Of a stretch of 64,000 bases of DNA, positions 24,084 through 32,888 are shown one piece after another (within the stretch, counting starts at the first letter, position 1; every line of letters begins with the position of its first letter). The position numbers were made by a program, and so were the translations under genes. Below the pieces are notes generated by a model, which was given only the letters and a program-made list of their open reading frames with translations, was not told the DNA's origin and searched no databases. Source of the DNA: Lacrimispora indolis DSM 755 (lineage in GTDB: Bacteria > Bacillota > Clostridia > Lachnospirales > Lachnospiraceae); the NCBI RefSeq assembly GCF_000526995.1, contig NZ_AZUI01000001.1:2108001-2172000 (forward strand), read 5' to 3'.

Positions 24084-26890
24084 TGCAGCCAGCTAGTCAG
24101 AAATATAAAGATTTGATGAGGAGGGAGTATAAGAATCCGTTTTCATATATCCGTGTCACCATAGGCCTGATAAACCAGGAAGCCCAGGCCAGCGCCTACA
24201 TTCCGGACAAAGAAAATTATACGTATTACAGCAGCTTTAAAATGCCCTTGGACAATTATGAGGTCCAGGAGCTTTATGCCACTTGTGACCAGGACTACAC
24301 AGCGGTGGACGGCAGTATGTATTTCCTTCCCAGGGGAAGGGCAGATGTAGTCCTGAATCAAGGAATTGTGTCAGAGGAGCTTCTTGGCCCCATAGAGATA
24401 CGGTTTCCAATTGAATACGATATTAAGGGCCTTACTATTGAATTTGGCAAGGCCTACCCGGTGGACTTCACTATCGAATCAGATAACAACATGGTGGAGA
24501 TCACCGGGAACACTGGTGGCCACTTTGTCACGGAAGAGATATTTAACGGCGCCACGTTCCTGCGCTTCACCCCTTCGACCATGGTAAACGGTCAAAGCCG
24601 GTTCCGGATCCACAAGATCACAATGGGGATCGGCATTTACTTTGATAACAGAAAGATCCTCTCTGCCACGAAGAAAGAACACATCAGCCCGATCATGGAG
24701 GAGCTGCCGACCATTGATTTTAACCTGACAGTAAATAACAAGGACCGGACCTTTGACATTGAGAATGCGGAAAGCTCCGTAAACTTTCTGGAGATCGGTC
24801 AGGGCATTACCGTTTTATACGGCCAGGAACTTGATGACGGATCCGTGGAATGGCTTCCTGGTGCAACCGTTCAGTTAAAGGAATGGTCCGCCGATGATGA
24901 GCAGATGGAATTTTCAGCAACGGACCGGTTTGACGGCATGGACGGAACCTATTATAAGGGCCTGTACCGGCCAGAAGGGATCAGCCTGTACGATCTGGCA
25001 GTTGATGTGTTTTCTGATGCTGGAGTGGACTATCGGACCTACTGGATCGATCCTTATTTAAAGTCTGTGCGAGTAAATAACCCTGTACCGGTTATTTCTC
25101 ACAAGGAGGCTCTGCAGCTGATTGCCAATGCCGGGAGGTGTATCCTCTACCAGGACCGGGAAGGGATTATCTTTTTAAAGTCCAGCTTTATCCCGGATAT
25201 GGTGGCCGGATCTGATAACGAGACCTATTTTAGCAGCGCAGGGGCAGTCCTGGATAACACTGCTAAGAAGGCCTATGCTCTGGCGCCCCAGGATTATACG
25301 GATGTAAAGCCTACTCAGTATTTTCTGCCAAAGAAACAAACTCTCCGTTATTCTCCTAATCCAGATTGCTTCAACATGACCGAGGAAAGGCAAGCGAATA
25401 GCCAGTATGTGGGTGTCGGGTATATGCCGAGGGAGATATGGGAGCATGAGAATTTATTGAGCAAAACCACAAATCCAGCTTTCGCGCCATTTATGGGACA
25501 AAACGTCAATAATCAAGGGGCCACAAGATGGTTGGTAAATAAAACCAATATAATTGCAGATCGATTGTATTATTTTAATGTTAAATATTCAATCGCCATT
25601 ACCGAAGAAAATCCATCAAATTCCAGAATACGCGTACAATGTGCCAATGACTTTTCAACTTTTAGTCCTTGGGCTTCTATTTCATCTAAAACGGTCGAGA
25701 ATACCTGGGGCGCACAATGGACTTCTGAACAACTTTTGCTTTTTAATCGATTGGATTTTAGGGCGGACTATATTTTACCAACGACAACAGTCACTCCTAT
25801 ATCAGCCATTTTAAGTGATGTACCCGGCTCAGAATATAAGCTTTCCCCCTCAGACTGGCTTGCTGATCCAAGTAATTATGAGTGGATACCGATAGGGGAG
25901 TATGTGAACCCGTCATACTTAAATACCGGATATACCTCAGAAGAAGTGGCAGGTAGTGATGGGTTCTTTTCAGTCAATCCAACGGTGGAAATTACCCTGG
26001 AAGCTTCTTTCAAATGCTTTGGCCTGACGTTGGAGTTTGGGAACAATAATCCCGCTGAGATGATCTTCCATGCCTTCCGGGACGGTGAGCTGGTGGAGGA
26101 TTACATAGTAACCGGCCTGACCGCAACAACGGTCATCAGCCATGAATTTGAGGAGTTTGACAAGCTGGTTCTGGAGTTTACAAAGGGGCATCCGAATAAT
26201 CGGGTAGTCCTAAATAATATCACCTTTGGCGACAGCACCGATTATGTTTTTGAGTATGGCCATGAGCTGACCAAGACCCCAAAGGGGACACAGCTGGCAA
26301 AAGTGAGAGAGTTGCAGGTAATCCGAACGCTTTACAAGCAGTCAAACGAGGTGAAGGAGCTGGCAAAGGAAACAATTACCGTCACGGCTGCGGATAACCG
26401 GTATACCTTTTATTTTAACAATCCTGTCTATGATTTATCCTGTGCTTTGACAGAGCCACAGGAAGGGCAGGTGGCCGCCATAGTGGAGAGCAGTAACTAC
26501 TTTGCTACTGTGGAGATCACAGGGGGTACCGGGGCCGTTGAAGTTTCTATATCAGGCCGTGAATATCTTACGAGCCAGACTAAAGTAAGCCGGCAGCTTA
26601 ACCCAACGGGGAGCCTGGAGACCTGGGAGAATCCCCTGGTATCCGATCTGATCCATGCGGTAGATCTGTCCAACTGGATCGGTGATTACATGAAAGCGGA
26701 CCGGGAGTATGATTTGCAGTACCGTGGAGAGCCCCGGATCGATGCAAATGATATTACGTTCATGGAGAACAAATACGTTCCGGATCTGCTCCTCCGGGTA
26801 TATGAGCATACTTTGAAATTTAATGGAGCTCTGTCAGGGACAATCAAGGCAAGGAGGGATATGAGTCATGTGGCAGCAACCAAAAACTAA
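24083..26890 (+). CDS. Large tail tip / tail-associated protein with duplicated beta domain, 935 aa
   Basis: 935 residues from GTG 24083 (TAGTG overlap). Two segments share the phrase GLT(I/L)EFG: around residue 114 (KGLTIEFGKAYPVDFTIES) and around residue 645 (FGLTLEFGNNNPAEMIFHA); each is followed by a beta-rich stretch ending in a description-like I(H)KITMG / LNNITFG, suggesting duplicated jelly-roll or carbohydrate-binding modules. The middle contains the tail-protein core with VNFLEIGQGITVLYG and the helical AVDVFSDAGVD hub segment. Between about 25440 and 25870 the DNA is clearly more AT-rich than its flanks and codes Asn/Thr/Ser-rich sequence, as if a module had been swapped in. Probably the tail hub or adhesion protein that touches the host surface. 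Confidence 0.75.
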   Translation: MQPASQKYKDLMRREYKNPFSYIRVTIGLINQEAQASAYIPDKENYTYYSSFKMPLDNYEVQELYATCDQDYTAVDGSMYFLPRGRADVVLNQGIVSEELLGPIEIRFPIEYDIKGLTIEFGKAYPVDFTIESDNNMVEITGNTGGHFVTEEIFNGATFLRFTPSTMVNGQSRFRIHKITMGIGIYFDNRKILSATKKEHISPIMEELPTIDFNLTVNNKDRTFDIENAESSVNFLEIGQGITVLYGQELDDGSVEWLPGATVQLKEWSADDEQMEFSATDRFDGMDGTYYKGLYRPEGISLYDLAVDVFSDAGVDYRTYWIDPYLKSVRVNNPVPVISHKEALQLIANAGRCILYQDREGIIFLKSSFIPDMVAGSDNETYFSSAGAVLDNTAKKAYALAPQDYTDVKPTQYFLPKKQTLRYSPNPDCFNMTEERQANSQYVGVGYMPREIWEHENLLSKTTNPAFAPFMGQNVNNQGATRWLVNKTNIIADRLYYFNVKYSIAITEENPSNSRIRVQCANDFSTFSPWASISSKTVENTWGAQWTSEQLLLFNRLDFRADYILPTTTVTPISAILSDVPGSEYKLSPSDWLADPSNYEWIPIGEYVNPSYLNTGYTSEEVAGSDGFFSVNPTVEITLEASFKCFGLTLEFGNNNPAEMIFHAFRDGELVEDYIVTGLTATTVISHEFEEFDKLVLEFTKGHPNNRVVLNNITFGDSTDYVFEYGHELTKTPKGTQLAKVRELQVIRTLYKQSNEVKELAKETITVTAADNRYTFYFNNPVYDLSCALTEPQEGQVAAIVESSNYFATVEITGGTGAVEVSISGREYLTSQTKVSRQLNPTGSLETWENPLVSDLIHAVDLSNWIGDYMKADREYDLQYRGEPRIDANDITFMENKYVPDLLLRVYEHTLKFNGALSGTIKARRDMSHVAATKN

Positions 26891-27266
26891 CTGGAAAGAA
26901 ACTGATTACTTTAATATAGAAGATTACAACCGTATAAAGGGAAACTTAAATGAGATCCGGTCACAGGCACTTATCCTCTGGCCGGATTTTACGTTTGAGG
27001 AAATGGGATCAGATAAGACCTATCAGGATTACGGCTTCCATGCGGATGAAATCAACCGGTTTGAGTCCAACGTGGACCACATCTGTTCCGGGACTTTCCC
27101 TTTCCCGGTGGGAAGCCGCCAGACCTTTTATGATAACCAGCCTTTCATTGACTGGAAAGAACTGAATCGGATCGAGGAGGCCTGCCGGCTGATCTACAGT
27201 AATGTCCAAAGTAGAATAAATGGCCGGAAAACATTAGAAATCACATTGAATGGAGGTGCTTTTTAG
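26868..27266 (+). CDS. Tail-tip-associated phage protein, 132 aa
   Basis: MWQQPKTNWKETDYFNIEDYNRIKGN..., with a long helix and ending QSRINGRKTLEITLNGGAF. It overlaps the previous gene by 23 bases and stops next to the following start. Small proteins with the WKETDYFN phrase are a regular part of clostridial siphovirus tail tips; the biochemical role is unknown. Confidence 0.72.
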   Translation: MWQQPKTNWKETDYFNIEDYNRIKGNLNEIRSQALILWPDFTFEEMGSDKTYQDYGFHADEINRFESNVDHICSGTFPFPVGSRQTFYDNQPFIDWKELNRIEEACRLIYSNVQSRINGRKTLEITLNGGAF

Positions 27267-27716
27267 ATGGGATTAAAGACAGATTATAAGGACGCCATGT
27301 ATGACGGCCAGCGCCGTTACCGCCTGATTCCAAACGAAGACGGGACCTACAGCCTGCCTGATGCAACTGCCTATACTCAGCAAGGGGATAAGTTCGGGGC
27401 AAATGACATTAACACTACGAATAAAGCCATCAACCGTCTTGATCACGTAACAGAGGTCACCTTGACCGTGGCAGGCTGGACCGGGAGTGCAGCTCCTTAT
27501 ACGCAGACTGTAACGGTCTCAGGGGCCACGGCAGACATAGAGGCTATGGTTGTGAGTGCTCTGGCAGATGGAGCTACAGAGGCCGTCCAGAAGGTGTATA
27601 GCAAGGCATTTGGTATTGTGACAAGCGGGACAGCTTCCCTGGGAAATGGAACGGCCACGTTTAAAGTTTATAAAAAGCCGGTTACGGATATTAAAATCGG
27701 CTTGAAGGGAGTGTAA
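27267..27716 (+). CDS. Tail fibre / baseplate-associated phage protein, 149 aa
   Basis: MGLKTDYKDAMYDGQRRYRLI... followed by Ala/Thr-rich beta repeats (TQTVTVSGATADIEAM). ATG 27267 is preceded by GGAGGTGC. The N-terminal part probably attaches to the tail tip and the C-terminal part forms a short fibre-like domain. No enzymatic motif. Confidence 0.7.
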   Translation: MGLKTDYKDAMYDGQRRYRLIPNEDGTYSLPDATAYTQQGDKFGANDINTTNKAINRLDHVTEVTLTVAGWTGSAAPYTQTVTVSGATADIEAMVVSALADGATEAVQKVYSKAFGIVTSGTASLGNGTATFKVYKKPVTDIKIGLKGV

Positions 27717-27719
27717 AGC

Positions 27720-29030
27720 ATGGGAAAGATATGGATGCCGGGAGGCGGTGGCGGGGCTGATCTGGATGTAATAACCGCCGGGGCCGGTGATGTGCTGGCT
27801 GGAAAGGTTATAGTGGATAAGGACGGGGAACCATTAACGGGAACCATGCCAAACAGGGGAGCAGTCAGTCAGGCTCTTAACGCAGGTGCAAGCTATACGA
27901 TTCCTGCAGGCTACCACAATGGTTCCGGAACGGTGGCCGCAAACAGCCTTGCGAGCCAGACCAGCGCAACGGCAACAGCACCGCGGCTTTTAAACGGATA
28001 TACTGCTTATGTAAATGGAAATAAGATTACTGGGACTCTCTCAGTAAACAGTATACTGTCTTTTAGTGCTGCCGCATACAGTACAACGCAAATTTTATTA
28101 CAATGGCAAAACCCGTATGCGGCTACCGGAAAACCTTTTAGCGGGGTATTTATTAACTACTCTACTAATGGATACCCAGGAACTGGAGGAACTAGAATTT
28201 ATACAGGGGCTGGAAATAACACAACACCCGGTGGTTGGTCACAAGCCCTTGTTACCATGCCATCAATGGGAACTACTTATTATTTTAGCGCTACAGCTTA
28301 TGCGTCCGGATCCCCTGCAGATATGTGGGGAAATACACTAAATGCAGTTGCCGCTACTACATCAAGAGGACAACAAACGTTTACATCATCTGGGACATTT
28401 ACTGTTCCAACTGGTGTGAGGTCTATTGATATATTTGTAGTTGGTGGTGGTGGCGGTGGAAAATCAGGTGTTGGTAGTGCTCCTGGCGGCGGCGGTGGTG
28501 GTGGATACACAAAAACTGTACTTAAATATGCAGTAACTCCGGGTCAATCCTTTGCAGTGACTATTGGTGCAGGTGGAAGTCCGGCAGTAGATGGAGGTAC
28601 TACATCTTTTGGTTCCGTGGCAGCCGCTGAAGGTGGTAAGGGCGGTTCCCTTTATTGGGGAGGGAATGGTGGTTCCGGTGGTGGTGCTGCTGGATATGAT
28701 TGGGGGGGTAATGGTGGTTCTAACGGCGGCAATGGCTCTGGAGGATCTGAAGGCGGTGGTGGCGCAGGACAAGGAACCACTACGAGAGCTTTTGGTGAAT
28801 CATCTAACACTCTTTATGCGGGGGGCGGAGGCGGTGGCGCTTATGTAACTAACGGATCTGGCGGTTCCGGTGGTGGAGGTGCTGGAGGAGATGTATATGA
28901 TGGTTGGGCTGTAGCTGGAACTGCAAACACAGGTGGTGGTGGCGGTGGTGGCGCTCAACACGGTACGGATGCCAGTAATGCAGGAAAAGCCGGTGGATCA
29001 GGAATATGCATTGTAAGATGGGGATATTAG
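27720..29030 (+). CDS. Glycine-rich tail fibre / receptor-binding protein, 436 aa
   Basis: Begins MGKIWMPGGGGG, then an attachment repeat (LDVITAGAGDVLAGKVIVDK with GEPLTGTMPNRG and TVAANSL), a fibronectin-III-like domain near residues 100-210, and a C-terminal 220 residues that are extremely Gly-rich (GGGGGGG, GGNGGSGGG repeats) ending AGGSGICIVRWGY. Gly-rich polyglycine-helix domains at fibre tips determine host range in other phages. The low-complexity DNA makes this region prone to recombination and variation. Confidence 0.82.
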   Translation: MGKIWMPGGGGGADLDVITAGAGDVLAGKVIVDKDGEPLTGTMPNRGAVSQALNAGASYTIPAGYHNGSGTVAANSLASQTSATATAPRLLNGYTAYVNGNKITGTLSVNSILSFSAAAYSTTQILLQWQNPYAATGKPFSGVFINYSTNGYPGTGGTRIYTGAGNNTTPGGWSQALVTMPSMGTTYYFSATAYASGSPADMWGNTLNAVAATTSRGQQTFTSSGTFTVPTGVRSIDIFVVGGGGGGKSGVGSAPGGGGGGGYTKTVLKYAVTPGQSFAVTIGAGGSPAVDGGTTSFGSVAAAEGGKGGSLYWGGNGGSGGGAAGYDWGGNGGSNGGNGSGGSEGGGGAGQGTTTRAFGESSNTLYAGGGGGGAYVTNGSGGSGGGGAGGDVYDGWAVAGTANTGGGGGGGAQHGTDASNAGKAGGSGICIVRWGY

Positions 29031-29045
29031 AAGGAGGAATAATAT

Positions 29046-29357
29046 ATGGTTGCACATCAAGTATTCGCACAGATATGCGAAGGAGAAATAAAAAATGTTA
29101 TCGTATGCGATAATTATGAAATGGCCAATTGGCTGGCGAGAGCATCTTATGGAAATAATGCATTCGCGATTGACTGCCTGCAATATCCCTGCGGAATAGG
29201 TGATAAGTACCATGATGGGGCCTTTTATCATGTAGGCAATGATGGGAATGAAACAGAGGTGAAGCCCGTTATTACAGCGGAACAGGAGGTACAGGCTCTG
29301 AATGCTCAGGTAGCGTATCTGTCCATGATGTCCGATATTGATATGGAAGGAGTCTAA
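29046..29357 (+). CDS. Phage tail fibre-associated protein, 103 aa
   Basis: MVAHQVFAQICEGEIKNVIVCDNY..., acidic, with IDCLQYPCGIGDKYHDGAFY. AGAAGGAGGAAT gives a strong ribosome site. It lies directly behind the receptor-binding fibre and before XkdX, where fibre assembly or accessory proteins usually lie. No certain family. Confidence 0.68.
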   Translation: MVAHQVFAQICEGEIKNVIVCDNYEMANWLARASYGNNAFAIDCLQYPCGIGDKYHDGAFYHVGNDGNETEVKPVITAEQEVQALNAQVAYLSMMSDIDMEGV

Positions 29358-29358
29358 T

Positions 29359-29499
29359 ATGAGTAAGAATTTTGAAAAAGTAAAGGGTTTTTATGATGCA
29401 GATCTGTGGACAGAGGGAATGGTGTGGAATGCTGTAGGCCGCTGGATTACAGTGGAGGAATACCAGGAGATCACAGGGGAAGAATATAAGAAAGAGTGA
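29359..29499 (+). CDS. XkdX family phage protein, 46 aa
   Basis: MSKNFEKVKGFYDADLWTEG, then GRWITVEEYQEITGEEY, the exact layout of XkdX proteins (FYxxGLWxxxxVxxAVxxGxITxEEYxxITGxxY). These short proteins always lie between tail fibres and lysis genes; role unknown. The ATG lies one base after the preceding stop. Confidence 0.85.
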   Translation: MSKNFEKVKGFYDADLWTEGMVWNAVGRWITVEEYQEITGEEYKKE

Positions 29500-29504
29500 G
29501 GAAA

Positions 29505-29930
29505 ATGAGAATGAAAAATATTTTATGTACAGCCGCAGGAGCTGTGGGAAGCTTTATAGTATCATTATTTGGGGGCTGGGATACCGGGATCGGTACCCTG
29601 GTCCTTTTTATGGTCATTGATTTTCTTTCTGGACTGGCCGTGGCCGGAGTGTTTAAAAGGAGCACCAAAACAGAAACCGGAGCCCTGGAATCAAAAGCCG
29701 GCTTTAAAGGGCTATGCCGCAAGTGCATGACGCTTCTGTTTGTTTTGGTCGCTCACCGGCTGGATCTGGCGATTGGAACCACATACATAAGGGACGCGGT
29801 GATTATTGGATTCATGGCAAATGAGCTTATATCTATCGTGGAGAACGCCGGGCTTATGGGCTTGCCGCTTCCTGCCATTCTTGTGAAAGCCATTGACGTA
29901 TTGAAAAAGAAATCAGAGGTTACTGAATAA
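29505..29930 (+). CDS. Phage holin
   Basis: Three hydrophobic segments: ILCTAAGAVGSFIVSLFGGW, then GTLVLFMVIDFLSGLAVAGV and MTLLFVLVAHRLDLAIG with a fourth weaker LPLPAILVKAIDVL. It follows the Holin_4 / toxin-secretion holin pattern with FKGLCRKCM in the loop. It forms lesions in the membrane that release the endolysin. Start may be ATG 29505 or ATG 29511; the only clear ribosome site (GTGAGGA) overlaps the XkdX stop. Followed by palindromes and a terminator, then endolysin. Confidence 0.88.
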   Translation: MRMKNILCTAAGAVGSFIVSLFGGWDTGIGTLVLFMVIDFLSGLAVAGVFKRSTKTETGALESKAGFKGLCRKCMTLLFVLVAHRLDLAIGTTYIRDAVIIGFMANELISIVENAGLMGLPLPAILVKAIDVLKKKSEVTE

Positions 29931-29933
29931 TCT

Positions 29934-29970
29934 GTTGCGATATCGCAACGAAGTTGTAACATCACAACTT
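29934..29970. promoter_or_regulatory. Tandem palindromes (phage sites C and D)
   Basis: Site C, GTTGCGATATCGCAAC (29934-29949), is identical to site B at 14855. Site D, AAGTTGTAACATCACAACTT (29951-29970), differs from the perfect palindrome A at 3913 by two bases. Their centres are 19 bp apart, close to two helical turns. They lie between holin and endolysin, just before a terminator. Confidence 0.6.
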
Positions 29971-29974
29971 TTCG

Positions 29975-29999
29975 GGCTCGGGTAATCCTGGGCCTTTTT
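29975..29999 (+). terminator. Terminator between holin and endolysin
   Basis: GGCTCGGG (29975-29982) pairs with CCTGGGCC (29987-29994, two G-U), loop TAAT, then five T. Confidence 0.75.
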
Positions 30000-30024
30000 C
30001 TATTGAAAGGATAAGGTGATTTTT

Positions 30025-30804
30025 ATGAGCGCAGTTGAGAATCTACTTCAAACGGCACAAGCAGAGGTTGGATATCTTGAAAAAAAGTCGAATAGTCAGC
30101 TTGACAGCAAGACTGGCAATGCCGGGGATAATAATTATACCAAGTATGCCCGTGATCTATATCCCTCCCTTCAGGCGCAACCATGGTGTGATATGTTCGT
30201 AGATTGGTGTTTCGTCCAGGGATTTGGGGATGGACCAGCTAAGCAGCTGCTGTGTGGTGGATTCAGTGCTTACACTCCCACCAGCGCGCAGTATTATAAA
30301 AATAAAGGACGATATTATAAATCAGATCCACTCCCTGGTGATCAGATATTCTTCCGGAACGATACCAGGATCTACCACACTGGAATAGTCTATAAAGTAA
30401 CGAGCTCAAAGGTCTATACTATTGAAGGAAACACCAGCAGCGGATCGGAAGTAATTGCCAATGGCGGGGCAGTCTGCCAGAAGGAATATGCTCTTACCAA
30501 TAGCAGAATTGACGGATACGGACGCCCTGACTGGTCCCTGGTAGAGCAACCGGAATATACAATGGGCTGGAATCACGACAAGAATGGCTGGTGGTATGCT
30601 GACTCGAAGACTACCTATTATAAATCCTGCTGGCAGATCATCAATGGCCATAAGTATTATTTCAACCCGGACGGGTACGCGGTCACCGATTGGCAGGTGA
30701 TTGATTGCCAAGATTTCTATTTTGAGCCAAGAGCCGGACACCCGTTGGAATGTGCGCTGTATGTATCAGATCGGGATGGTGTGCAGGGGCCAGGAAAATT
30801 TTAA
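30025..30804 (+). CDS. Endolysin: CHAP peptidase/amidase with cell-wall-binding repeats
   Basis: 259 residues. The N-terminal CHAP domain carries the catalytic Cys in QPWCDMFVDWCF (about residue 53) and His in RIYHTGIVY (about residue 116), with EGNTSSGSE after it. From about residue 178 there are YG-repeat cell-wall-binding motifs (GWNHDKNGWWYADS, WQIINGHKYYFNPDGYAVTDWQVI). It cuts host peptidoglycan at lysis. ATG 30025 has AAGGTG upstream. After the stop an out-of-frame but protein-like stretch continues to 30877, so the C-terminus may have been shortened by a frameshift. Confidence 0.9.
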   Translation: MSAVENLLQTAQAEVGYLEKKSNSQLDSKTGNAGDNNYTKYARDLYPSLQAQPWCDMFVDWCFVQGFGDGPAKQLLCGGFSAYTPTSAQYYKNKGRYYKSDPLPGDQIFFRNDTRIYHTGIVYKVTSSKVYTIEGNTSSGSEVIANGGAVCQKEYALTNSRIDGYGRPDWSLVEQPEYTMGWNHDKNGWWYADSKTTYYKSCWQIINGHKYYFNPDGYAVTDWQVIDCQDFYFEPRAGHPLECALYVSDRDGVQGPGKF

Positions 30805-30944
30805 AGCCGGTGATCCAATCAGAGTGGGCATTACGGTGGCAGGGACTGGTGTAAGGCCGGGGATTAAATTTTTCTAATAGACAGGTATTTGTCCAATCTA
30901 TCAAAGCATATAAGTATAATAAGAATTATCAAGGAATTAATAAT

Positions 30945-31310
30945 ATGCAATACGGTTATGATGATATTAATATAGATCGAAGTAGAAGAGGGAATCAAAA
31001 AAAATATTGGGTGCAACAGGAAAGTTCTGGGGCAGATCAAGATATGGGGACCAACCCTACAAGTCCAGAATCAGAAGAAATTGAGCTCTCAAATCCTTTT
31101 CCCGCATCCGTAAACACGATCGCTGGAGTTGTTGAAGATTGCATGAATAACATGGTTTTCATTCGGCTAAATAGTGGAGGTGGCTTTTGGATGATTCCTA
31201 GGAGCAGTACTGATAAATCTGTTACTGGCCAAGTTTGGGATTTAGTTTTTGGCTGGAAGGAAGACGAAATCAGCTTTTCTGATATTCAAAGTATTAGATG
31301 CATTTCGTAA
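30945..31310 (+). CDS. Hypothetical protein at prophage right end, 121 aa
   Basis: Polar N-terminus, MQYGYDDINIDRSRRGNQKKY..., then a beta-rich domain with NPFPASVNTIAGVVEDC and WMIPRSSTDKSVTGQVWDL. AAGGAATT before ATG 30945 and a TATAAT at 30914-30919 suggest its own promoter. No family recognised. Positioned behind endolysin, where lysogenic-conversion genes are common. Confidence 0.6.
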   Translation: MQYGYDDINIDRSRRGNQKKYWVQQESSGADQDMGTNPTSPESEEIELSNPFPASVNTIAGVVEDCMNNMVFIRLNSGGGFWMIPRSSTDKSVTGQVWDLVFGWKEDEISFSDIQSIRCIS

Positions 31311-31374
31311 GGTTACGCGATGCAGTAAAGTCTTTAAGTATTGTAAAGAAGAACTTAATAAAAACGTTATGAAG

Positions 31375-31402
31375 GGCGGGTATCCGGTATTCCGGGCCCG
31401 CC
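31375..31402 (+). terminator. GC-rich hairpin, first copy
   Basis: GGCGGGTATCCGG at 31375-31387 folds back onto CCGGGCCCGCC (31392-31402). Followed by TATAAAG, not a T-run, so termination is weak. Its first 15 bases recur exactly at 32889. Confidence 0.6.
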
Positions 31403-31457
31403 TATAAAGATACTTTGACAATCTGCCAATAACATAGATGTTTTAGCCCTTCTAGCA

Positions 31458-32747
31458 TTAAAAGGGAAACTTCTGAATGTAATATTGCGTATTAATAATA
31501 AACCACATTTGGGTATCAAATCTCATAATAGTCCAGAGAGATAAACCTCGAAGATCATATTCTGCTACCAGCCCGACTCTTGCCTCAAAACTTCTCGCAT
31601 CATTAAACCACACTAAGTGAAGAATCCCGTCACTATCCATATAATAGAAAAAAGGTGACTGTGCTGCTTCGTTAAATTGTATTGGTATGCCACTATCTGC
31701 TGCAATCTGTATTGCATTATTGTTTTCTATAGCAGTTGCTTCTGTTGCGCCCGGAACATAGGGTAGCGTCCAATCATAGCCGAGTGTGGTGATACCTAAG
31801 AATAATAATTCGGATGGAATAATACTGGTTACGTAGTCTATTAGTTCTCTTAAAACATTAACTGGGAAAATTGAGCTTGGATAACTATAAAATCTGGCCC
31901 AATCATATGATGCAAATAGAATTCCATCTACATATCCAGACAATTGTGAATAATCCAACTTTTCAAAGATGACAATGGGACCCTGAATGTTTATAATTGG
32001 CGTTGTGGTGACTATAACTCTATAACCTTCTGAATGAAATATGGCTGAAGCCTTTTTTACATATTCCACAATACTATTTATGTTATCCGGTGTGATATCT
32101 TCGATATACATATTTACTCCGTGATAACCCTTTGTTTTTATTATTTGAAGAATATTGTCAATGAGGCGATCTTGCACAGAGGGGTTATTTAAAATATTCT
32201 GAGTTACTTCACGAATAATTGTTCCTTCTTCCGTAATTGTAGAAACAAACATCATGGGCACAACACCATAGGTTTTAGCCAACTGAATTACATCAGAGTC
32301 GTCAGCAATAGAGATAACTTCTCCCTCACTTGTGGCCCTATAATTGAATATCGTCAGATATGTTAAAAAGGGAAGCGTTTTTATTAAAATAGATTTATCT
32401 ATATATGAAAAAGTATAACCACTAGTGGTAATTGTTCCTGATTTATTCGTTTGATAATTAATAACAATGGTTTCACCGGCGTACATAAGTTCTCTATCGG
32501 AAAGATAGGGGTTATTTCTCAATAATTCCATTGGCGTAGTACCATGCTGCTCTGCAATACTTTCCAAAGTGTCACCAGCCTGGACAGTATAGAGTGTTTC
32601 CGGCTGAACAATCACAATAGTTTGGCCAGTTGCTAAATTGCCAGGGTTTATAATTCCGTTTTCCAATATTAATCTGTCAACAGGGATCTTGTAATAATCT
32701 GATATTGAATTTATGGTTTCACCGGGTTGGACAACGTGTATGATCAT
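31458..32747 (-). CDS. LysM x2 + GH18 spore-cortex-lytic-type protein (SleL/YaaH-like)
   Basis: 429 residues on the reverse strand. Two LysM domains (IHVVQPGETINSISDYY and LYTVQAGDTLESIAEQHG) are followed by a GH18-like barrel. Such proteins hydrolyse N-acetylglucosaminyl bonds in cortex peptidoglycan during germination. The motif usually written DGVNIDFE reads HGVNMYIE here: the general acid Glu216 is kept, but the Asp two residues before it is Tyr, so activity may be reduced or altered. ATG 32747 with GAGGGA upstream is preferred to TTG 32759; TATAAT at about 32775-32780 gives a promoter. No signal peptide. Flanked by two copies of the same terminator hairpin, suggesting a cassette. Confidence 0.85.
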   Translation of the reverse strand: MIIHVVQPGETINSISDYYKIPVDRLILENGIINPGNLATGQTIVIVQPETLYTVQAGDTLESIAEQHGTTPMELLRNNPYLSDRELMYAGETIVINYQTNKSGTITTSGYTFSYIDKSILIKTLPFLTYLTIFNYRATSEGEVISIADDSDVIQLAKTYGVVPMMFVSTITEEGTIIREVTQNILNNPSVQDRLIDNILQIIKTKGYHGVNMYIEDITPDNINSIVEYVKKASAIFHSEGYRVIVTTTPIINIQGPIVIFEKLDYSQLSGYVDGILFASYDWARFYSYPSSIFPVNVLRELIDYVTSIIPSELLFLGITTLGYDWTLPYVPGATEATAIENNNAIQIAADSGIPIQFNEAAQSPFFYYMDSDGILHLVWFNDARSFEARVGLVAEYDLRGLSLWTIMRFDTQMWFIINTQYYIQKFPF

Positions 32748-32888
32748 GGATTCCCTCAAATGATCTTATTGATACTATTATATGCTAATCTTACATGTTC
32801 ATAACATCGTAGTGTAGATAATAATGTATTACAATAATCTTATGCAATATACTGGTTTGGGAGGTTGGGATAGTTAGCCAATGAAATA

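Noticed and set aside
28400..29030. GGTGGT-type repeats as a CRISPR or tandem-repeat array
   Set aside because: They encode the polyglycine domain of the tail fibre; there are no constant repeats with unique spacers.
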